DNA of 6,400 nt from Actinomycetota bacterium (lineage in GTDB: Bacteria; Actinomycetota; Actinomycetes; Propionibacteriales; Nocardioidaceae). Every line of letters begins with the position of its first letter. The stretch's first letter is position 1. Both the position numbers and the translations under genes were made by a program. Positions 1 through 6,400 of this stretch are shown in pieces. Where the stretch lies: assembly GCA_009702305.1 (NCBI GenBank), contig WLIH01000164.1:1-6400 (forward strand), written 5' to 3'. The notes beneath the pieces were generated by a model. It was given only the letters and a program-made list of their open reading frames with translations. It was not told the DNA's origin and made no database searches.

Positions 1-357
1 AAGCACGGCTTCTTCGGCTACGTGAAGCTGCAGTGCGTGCCGTCCGGCATCACCGGTCCGATGTTGCTGCTCCTGGTCCCGCTGGAGTTCATGTCCAACA
101 TCCTGGTCCGCCCGGTCACGCTGGCCCTACGTCTGTTCTGCAACATGTTCGCCGGCCACCTGCTGCTGATCCTCTTCGCCCTCGGTGGCGAGCACCTCGT
201 GCAGATGGGCGCCGGCTACGTGCCGGTCGGCATCTTGTCGTGGGTGCTCTTCATCCTGGTCGCGTTCCTCGAGGTGCTGATCCAGTTCCTCCAGGCCTAC
301 GTCTTCGTCCTGCTGAACGCCATGTACATCGCCGGCGCGCTCGCAGACGAGCACTGA
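1..357 (+). CDS. atpB: F1Fo ATP synthase subunit a, C-terminal part (5' end outside window)
   Basis: This is the membrane subunit that forms the two proton half-channels against the c-ring. Only the last 118 residues are present; the frame is open from base 1 and ends at TGA 355-357. The diagnostic helix reads RPVTLALRLFCNMFAGH, with the essential arginine (E. coli Arg210 equivalent) at fragment residue 44. The last helix contains LQAYVF, whose Gln98 matches E. coli Gln252. The E. coli Glu219/His245 pair appears here as His53 and Glu91, the arrangement common outside enterobacteria. Hydrophobic stretches at about residues 17-35, 41-62 and 74-113 fit the final membrane helices. The first gene of the F-type operon is expected to be atpB, and it is followed by atpE after 55 bases. 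The identification is firm; the start cannot be seen. Truncation is only the window edge, not a broken gene. Confidence 0.97.
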   Translation, partial: KHGFFGYVKLQCVPSGITGPMLLLLVPLEFMSNILVRPVTLALRLFCNMFAGHLLLILFALGGEHLVQMGAGYVPVGILSWVLFILVAFLEVLIQFLQAYVFVLLNAMYIAGALADEH

Positions 358-412
358 GCTCCACCCCAACCGCACCACCCACTGAAGTAGTAACAACCGA
401 AAGGAACAAGCC
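358..412 (+). promoter_or_regulatory. atpB-atpE intergenic leader with atpE ribosome binding site
   Basis: This 55-base gap has 20 A, 22 C, 9 G and only 4 T by hand count, far less G-rich than the flanking genes, and I see no hairpin. It ends with AAGGA at 401-405, 7 bases before GTG 413. That spacing selects GTG 413 over the in-frame ATG at 422, which would be 16 bases away. A weakly structured leader would suit strong initiation of the c subunit, which is needed in many copies; that function is inferred. No convincing promoter or terminator is visible. Confidence 0.7.
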
Positions 413-631
413 GTGCTTGCTATGGCTATCGAGGGCTCTGCCAACATGATCGGCTACGGCCTTGCTGCCATCGGCCCCGGTGTCGGCATCGGTCTGATCT
501 TCGCTGCTTACATCAGCGGCGTCGCCCGCCAGCCGGAGGCCCAGGGCCGCCTGCAGTCCATCGCCATCCTGGGCTTCGCGCTCGCCGAGGCGCTCGCCAT
601 CATCGGCATCGCCCTCGCGTTCGTTCTCTGA
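413..631 (+). CDS. atpE: F1Fo ATP synthase subunit c (c-ring proteolipid)
   Basis: Subunit c forms the rotating membrane ring that carries protons. The product is 72 residues, a typical length, and folds as a two-helix hairpin. Helix 1 contains the glycine motif GPGVGIG at residues 21-27 (GxGxGxG, ring packing). The polar loop ARQPEAQGR follows at 38-46, with the family Arg-Gln-Pro at 39-41. Helix 2 carries the proton-binding carboxylate Glu59 in ALAEALAI (E. coli Asp61). By alignment to Propionigenium-type Na+ rings, the sodium ligands are absent (Ile26 for Gln, Ala60 for Ser, Leu61 for Thr, Ile64 for Tyr), so protons are the expected ion. The start is GTG at 413, chosen for its Shine-Dalgarno site; ATG 422 would remove three residues. 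The first 32 codons are unusually rich in T-ending codons compared with the rest. Ring copy number cannot be read from the sequence. Confidence 0.96.
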   Translation: MLAMAIEGSANMIGYGLAAIGPGVGIGLIFAAYISGVARQPEAQGRLQSIAILGFALAEALAIIGIALAFVL

Positions 632-647
632 CCGCGTAGGCCGCTGA

Positions 648-1232
<585 letters not shown>

Positions 1233-1233
1233 C

Positions 1234-1238
1234 GGGGG
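1234..1238 (+). promoter_or_regulatory. Ribosome binding site of atpH
   Basis: A GGGGG run starts one base after the atpF stop and lies 7 bases before ATG 1246. It decides the start: the same frame stays open far upstream (to 859) inside atpF, but that upstream part is only a shadow of atpF. A second ATG at 1249 would be 10 bases away and cannot be excluded. Confidence 0.6.
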
Positions 1239-1245
1239 CGCACCG

Positions 1246-2058
1246 ATGATGTTCCGTGGTGCTTCCGCCGACGCGGTGGCCGGGCTCAGCGATGAGCTCA
1301 CGACCGCGATCGCCGGATCGTCGCAGACGGCCGCCTCGGTCAGCGACGACCTGTTCACCGTGGCACTGACGCTGCGCTCCGAAGGTGCGCTGCGCCGGTT
1401 CGCCACCGACGCCTCCGTCCCCGCCCAGGCCAAGACCGGCCTGGTGGGCGAGGTCTTCGGTGGCAAGGTCGCCGACGCGACGCTGGGCCTGCTGACCTCC
1501 GCGGTCAGCCGGCGCTGGACCAGCGGCAGCGACCTGGCCAACGGGCTCGAGCACCTCAGCGTCGTCGCCGCGGTCACCTCGGCCGGCTCCGACACCGAGC
1601 GCCTCTCCGACGAGCTGTTCGCGTTCGCGCAGGCCGTCAAGGGCACTCCGGAGCTGCGCGACGCGCTCTCCGACCCGGTGCGCACCGTCGAGGCCAAGTC
1701 CGGCCTCGTCGACGCGCTCCTGGGTGGCAAGGCCCTCCCGGCCACGCTCACCCTGGCCAAGCAGGCGCTGGCCGGCACCCACCGCACGGTGGGCGTCGCG
1801 CTCGCGGAGTACCAGAAGGTCGCCGCGGAGGTGCACGGCCAGGGCGTTGCCACGGTCCGCGTCGCCCGCGACCTCTCCGAAGCGGACCAGGCCCGGCTCG
1901 CCGACCTGCTCTCGCGCCAGTACGGCCGACCGGTGCACCTGAACCTGCTGGTCGACCCGGCCGTCCTCGGCGGCATCCGCGTCGAGATCGGTGACGACGT
2001 CATCGACGGCACGGTGCTCAACCGCCTCGACGACGCCCGTCGTCGCCTGGTCGGCTAA
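1246..2058 (+). CDS. atpH: F1Fo ATP synthase subunit delta, long actinobacterial form
   Basis: Delta (the OSCP counterpart) joins the top of the alpha3 beta3 head to the b stalk. The product is 270 residues, about 90 more than E. coli delta (177). The family C-terminal domain is clear: HLNLLVDPAVLGGIRVEIGD at about 231-250, then DGTVLNRLDDARRRL to the end. The extra length is explained by a repeated helical unit: residues 32-86 and 120-174 align without gaps, each with LF near its start, an AKxGLV core, and GGK followed by ATL. Only the second copy occupies the position of the normal OSCP N-terminal domain, so the first is the added one. The start is ATG 1246 (or 1249), 13 bases after atpF, suggesting coupled translation. 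The stop is TAA 2056-2058. Identification is secure; exact domain borders are by eye. Confidence 0.95.
   Translation: MMFRGASADAVAGLSDELTTAIAGSSQTAASVSDDLFTVALTLRSEGALRRFATDASVPAQAKTGLVGEVFGGKVADATLGLLTSAVSRRWTSGSDLANGLEHLSVVAAVTSAGSDTERLSDELFAFAQAVKGTPELRDALSDPVRTVEAKSGLVDALLGGKALPATLTLAKQALAGTHRTVGVALAEYQKVAAEVHGQGVATVRVARDLSEADQARLADLLSRQYGRPVHLNLLVDPAVLGGIRVEIGDDVIDGTVLNRLDDARRRLVG
1339..1503 (+). repeat. Delta internal duplication, unit 1 (protein level)
   Basis: This encodes delta residues 32-86. It aligns gap-free with residues 120-174 with about 21 identities in 55 positions by hand count. Shared residues include SD..LF, LR, AK.GLV, GGK and ATL.L. The DNA copies have diverged, so this is an old duplication and not a recent tandem repeat. 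Confidence 0.7.
1603..1767 (+). repeat. Delta internal duplication, unit 2 (protein level)
   Basis: This encodes delta residues 120-174, 88 residues after unit 1. It corresponds to the ordinary OSCP/delta N-terminal helical domain, because the C-terminal delta domain follows directly. Confidence 0.7.
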
Positions 2059-2115
2059 CCGACCGCACCCACAGACAAACCCGCTGCACGACCACCCAAG
2101 AGAGAAGGCACCACA
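2059..2115 (+). promoter_or_regulatory. atpH-atpA intergenic leader with atpA ribosome binding site
   Basis: This 57-base gap has 20 A, 25 C, 11 G and a single T by hand count, and no hairpin is visible. GAGAAGG at 2102-2108 sits 7 bases before ATG 2116. Its composition resembles the leader before atpE. With almost no T it cannot hold a normal -10 box, so an internal promoter here is unlikely; a translation-enhancing role is inferred. Confidence 0.7.
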
Positions 2116-3759
2116 ATGACGGAGCTCTCCATCCGTCCGGAGGAGATCCGCGACGCGCTGCAGAAGTACGTCGCCGACTACCAGCCCGAGGCGGCCAGCA
2201 AGGAAGAGGTCGGCACGGTTGCCCAGGCCGGCGACGGTATCGCCCGCATCAGCGGCCTGCCCTCCGCGATGGCCAACGAGCTCCTCGAGTTCGAGGACGG
2301 CACGCTCGGACTGGCGCTGAACCTCGACACCCGCGAGATCGGTGCGGTCGTGCTCGGTGACTTCGACAAGATCGAGGAGGGCCAGACGGTCCGCCGCACC
2401 GGCGAGGTGCTCTCGGTGCCCGTCGGCGACGGCTACCTCGGCCGGGTCGTGGACCCGCTCGGCAACCCGATCGACGGCCTCGGCGAGGTCGCGACCAGCG
2501 GCCGCCGTGCCCTCGAGCTGCAGGCGCCCTCGGTCATGCAGCGCAAGTCGGTGCACGAGCCGCTGGCCACCGGCATCAAGGCGATCGACGCCCTGACGCC
2601 CATCGGCCGCGGTCAGCGCCAGCTGATCATCGGCGACCGCGCCACCGGCAAGACCACGGTCGCGATCGACACGATCATCAACCAGAAGCAGTACTGGGCG
2701 ACGGGCGACCCGGAGAAGCAGGTCCGCTGCATCTACGTCGCCATCGGTCAGAAGGGCTCGACGATCGCCTCGGTGCGCGGCGCGCTCGAGGAGGCCGGTG
2801 CCCTGGAGTACACGACCATCGTCGCCGCCCCGGCGTCCGACTCGGCCGGCTTCAAGTACCTCGCTCCCTACACCGGCTCGGCCATCGGCCAGCAGTGGAT
2901 GTACGAGGGCAAGCACGTCCTGATCGTGTTCGACGACCTGACCAAGCAGGCCGAGGCCTACCGCGCCGTGTCGCTGCTGCTGCGCCGCCCGCCGGGCCGC
3001 GAGGCCTACCCGGGCGACGTGTTCTACCTGCACAGCCGGCTGCTGGAGCGCTGCGCCAAGCTCTCCGACGAGATGGGCAAGGGCTCGATGACCGGCCTGC
3101 CGATCATCGAGACCAAGGCCAACGACGTGTCGGCGTTCATCCCGACCAACGTCATCTCGATCACCGACGGCCAGATCTTCCTGCAGTCGGACCTGTTCGC
3201 GGCCAACCAGCGCCCGGCCATCGACGTCGGCGTCTCGGTCTCCCGCGTGGGTGGCTCGGCGATGACGAAGGCGATGAAGTCGGTCACCGGCTCGCTCAAG
3301 GTCGACCTGGCGCAGTTCCGCGCCATGGAGGCGTTCGCGATGTTCGCCTCCGACCTCGACGCCGCCTCGCGTCAGCAGCTCGACCGCGGTCAGCGCCTGA
3401 TGGCGCTGCTCAAGCAGCCCGCCTACTCGCCGTACCCGGTCGAGGAGATGACGGTCTCGCTGTGGGTCGGCACCAGCGGTCGCCTGGACAAGGTCCCGGT
3501 CGAGGACGTGCTGCGCTTCGAGAACGAGCTGCTCGACTACCTGCGCCGCTCGCACGAGGGCATCCTCGCGGGCATCCGCGAGAGCCTGAAGTTCGACGAC
3601 GCGACCGAGGCTGCGCTCAGCGACGCCTACGAGTCGTTCCTCGACCAGTTCGAGACCTCCGACGGTGGCTCGATCAAGGTCGGTCACGAGGCGCCCGCCG
3701 AGGCGCTCGAGGACGCGGAGCTCGGCCAGGAGCAGATCGTCAAGCAGAAGCGGGGCTGA
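2116..3759 (+). CDS. atpA: F1Fo ATP synthase subunit alpha
   Basis: Alpha alternates with beta in the F1 head; it holds the non-catalytic nucleotide sites and lends an arginine to each catalytic site. The product is 547 residues. The N-terminal helix (about 1-20) is the expected contact for delta, followed by the beta-barrel to about residue 95. The P-loop GDRATGKT is at 173-180, the Walker B strand ends in Asp273-Asp274 ([11 protein letters not shown]), and SVSRVGG carries the catalytic-site arginine at 377 (E. coli Arg376). In the P-loop, Ala176 replaces the Gln found in E. coli. The protein extends about 35 residues past the normal end near SFLDQF, with an acidic stretch and a basic end (QIVKQKRG). 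In mycobacteria a comparable tail is known to restrain ATP hydrolysis; a similar role here is inference. atpG follows after only 3 bases. Confidence 0.98.
   Translation: MTELSIRPEEIRDALQKYVADYQPEAASKEEVGTVAQAGDGIARISGLPSAMANELLEFEDGTLGLALNLDTREIGAVVLGDFDKIEEGQTVRRTGEVLSVPVGDGYLGRVVDPLGNPIDGLGEVATSGRRALELQAPSVMQRKSVHEPLATGIKAIDALTPIGRGQRQLIIGDRATGKTTVAIDTIINQKQYWATGDPEKQVRCIYVAIGQKGSTIASVRGALEEAGALEYTTIVAAPASDSAGFKYLAPYTGSAIGQQWMYEGKHVLIVFDDLTKQAEAYRAVSLLLRRPPGREAYPGDVFYLHSRLLERCAKLSDEMGKGSMTGLPIIETKANDVSAFIPTNVISITDGQIFLQSDLFAANQRPAIDVGVSVSRVGGSAMTKAMKSVTGSLKVDLAQFRAMEAFAMFASDLDAASRQQLDRGQRLMALLKQPAYSPYPVEEMTVSLWVGTSGRLDKVPVEDVLRFENELLDYLRRSHEGILAGIRESLKFDDATEAALSDAYESFLDQFETSDGGSIKVGHEAPAEALEDAELGQEQIVKQKRG
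3752..3755 (+). promoter_or_regulatory. Ribosome binding site of atpG, inside the end of atpA
   Basis: GGGG in the last atpA codons lies 7 bases before ATG 3763, and only 3 bases separate the atpA stop from the atpG start. This layout fits translational coupling of gamma to alpha. Confidence 0.5.
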
Positions 3760-3762
3760 CGG

Positions 3763-4677
3763 ATGGCCGTATCGCTGCGTGAGTACCGCGCGCGGATCAA
3801 GTCGACGGAGTCGATGAAGAAGATCACGCGTGCCATGGAGCTCATTGCTGCGTCCCGCATCATCAAGGCGCAGCAGCGGGCACGGGCAGCAGCTCCGTAC
3901 GCCCGCGAGCTGACCCGTGCGGTGTCGGCGGTGGCGACGTTCTCGAACGTCGACCACCCGCTGACCCGCGAGGAGGAGAACCCCAAGCGTGCCGCCGTCC
4001 TGGTCGTGACCAGTGACCGCGGCCTCGCCGGGGCCTACTCCTCGAGCGTGCTGAAGGAGGCCGAGCGCCTCGTCGAGCGTCTGCGCGACGAGGGCAAGGA
4101 GATCGACCTCTACCTCACGGGTCGCAAGGGCGAGGCGTACTACAAGTTCCGCAACCGCCCGATCGTGCGCGCCTGGACCGGCTTCTCGGACCAGCCGACG
4201 TACGACGTCGCTGCCGAGATCGGCGAGACGCTCATCGAGTCGTTCCTCAAGCAGCAGGGCGAGGACGGCGACGTGGACGAGGTGCACCTGGTCTACACCC
4301 GGTTCGTCTCGATGCTCACCCAGGACCCCACGGTGGTCCGGCTGCTTCCCCTCGAGGTCATCGAGGGCGAGGAGGCTCCCGCCGACTCCGAGGTCCTGCC
4401 GCTCTACGAGTTCGAGCCCTCTCCGGAGGCCGTCCTGGACGGACTGCTGCCGCAGTACGTCCAGAGCCGGATCTTCTTCGCACTGCTGCAGGCGGCGGCC
4501 TCCGAGCTCGCCGCCCGTCAGAAGGCGATGAAGTCCGCGACGGACAACGCCGACGAGCTGATCAAGAAGTACACCCGCATCGCCAACCAGGCCCGCCAGG
4601 CCGGCATCACCCAGGAAATCAGCGAGATCGTCGGTGGCGTCAACGCGCTCGCCGACGCGTCTGCCGCCGGGGAATAG
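3763..4677 (+). CDS. atpG: F1Fo ATP synthase subunit gamma (central rotor shaft)
   Basis: Gamma is the asymmetric shaft that turns inside alpha3 beta3 and couples the c-ring to catalysis. The product is 304 residues. The N-terminal coiled-coil helix shows [16 protein letters not shown], with Met25 matching the conserved gamma Met23 of E. coli. The central alpha/beta domain begins with [16 protein letters not shown] at residues 77-92. The C-terminal helix (about 235-300) carries the strongly conserved [16 protein letters not shown] from residue 277. The loop near residues 164-173 (GEDGDVDE) is short and aligns with E. coli without an insertion, so the extra gamma loop reported for mycobacteria is absent. 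A moderately acidic stretch at about 205-220 ([12 protein letters not shown]) is probably a surface loop. It lies 3 bases after atpA and 21 bases before the preferred atpD start, and ends at TAG 4675-4677. Confidence 0.97.
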   Translation: MAVSLREYRARIKSTESMKKITRAMELIAASRIIKAQQRARAAAPYARELTRAVSAVATFSNVDHPLTREEENPKRAAVLVVTSDRGLAGAYSSSVLKEAERLVERLRDEGKEIDLYLTGRKGEAYYKFRNRPIVRAWTGFSDQPTYDVAAEIGETLIESFLKQQGEDGDVDEVHLVYTRFVSMLTQDPTVVRLLPLEVIEGEEAPADSEVLPLYEFEPSPEAVLDGLLPQYVQSRIFFALLQAAASELAARQKAMKSATDNADELIKKYTRIANQARQAGITQEISEIVGGVNALADASAAGE

Positions 4678-6152
<1,475 letters not shown>

Positions 6153-6153
<1 letters not shown>

Positions 6154-6400
6154 TGGCGGAGTCCACCGGCCTCAGCGTCGAGCTCGTCGCCGCCGACCGG
6201 ACCGTGTGGTCCGGGGAGGCGTCGATGGTGATCGCGCGCACGGTCGAGGGTGACGTCGGTGTGCTGCGCGGTCACGCGCCGCTGCTCTCGCTGCTCACGG
6301 ACGCCGTGGTGGAGATCAGTGCCGAGGACGGCGTCGTCGTCGCCGCGGTCGACGGGGGATTCCTCTCCGTCGCCGCGGACCGCGTCTCGATCCTCTCCGA
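6153..6400 (+). CDS. atpC: F1Fo ATP synthase subunit epsilon, N-terminal part (3' end outside window)
   Basis: Epsilon binds the foot of gamma at the c-ring; in many bacteria its C-terminal helices regulate ATP hydrolysis. The ATG at 6153-6155 overlaps the atpD stop in TGATG, a classic coupled start. The 82 complete codons before the window edge give the N-terminal beta-barrel domain: LSVELVAADRTVWSGEASMV followed by EGDVGVLRGHAPLLSLL at 32-48, the family signature. In that signature Arg39 stands where GVLPGHAPLL has proline in many bacteria. The sequence then reads into alternating small hydrophobic strands (VVVAAVDGGFLSVAADRVSIL), as expected. The frame is open to base 6400. Whether a full C-terminal helical domain is present cannot be seen. 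Identification rests on the signature and the gene order. Confidence 0.95.

Noticed and set aside
381..397. A possible internal promoter before atpE
   Set aside because: TAGTAA resembles part of a -10 box but lacks the final T, and no -35 element is evident at the right distance.
2895..3782. A 295-codon plus-strand frame inside atpA
   Set aside because: It is out of frame with alpha, Arg/Gly/Pro-rich, and covered entirely by a highly conserved alpha region.

Overview
The window holds most of one F-type ATP synthase operon from a high-G+C actinobacterium. Eight genes lie on the plus strand in the order a(partial)-c-b-delta-alpha-gamma-beta-epsilon(partial): atpB, atpE, atpF, atpH, atpA, atpG, atpD, atpC. 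Coding covers nearly everything. The largest gaps are 55-57 bases, no stretch over 300 bases lacks a gene, and I see no RNA gene, mobile element, CRISPR array or terminator. The operon promoter and the start of atpB lie before the window; the end of atpC and any terminator lie after it.

Several features point to an actinobacterium. Third codon positions are almost all G or C. Delta is long (270 residues) and contains two visibly related helical units. Alpha carries a C-terminal tail of about 35 residues beyond the usual end. The b and delta genes are separate, unlike the fused b-delta of mycobacteria. From remembered similarity of the alpha, delta and c sequences I would guess Nocardioides or another Propionibacteriales genus; this was not tested by a search.

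Layout: 1-357 is the C-terminal part of the a subunit (proton half-channels, essential Arg). 413-631 is the c-ring subunit. 672-1232 is the b stator stalk, 1246-2058 delta, 2116-3759 alpha, 3763-4677 gamma, 4699-6153 beta (a GTG start at 4684 is possible), and 6153-6400 the N-terminal beta-barrel part of epsilon. Together they encode Fo (a, b, c), through which protons turn the c-ring, and F1 (alpha3 beta3 gamma delta epsilon), which makes ATP. The residues I checked in a, c, alpha and beta indicate a working, proton-driven enzyme.

This is a housekeeping locus, and I found no undescribed system in it. The points worth a second look are small: the delta duplication, the alpha tail, T-poor C/A-rich leaders before atpE and atpA, a sharp codon-usage switch inside atpE, and a P-loop substitution in alpha.
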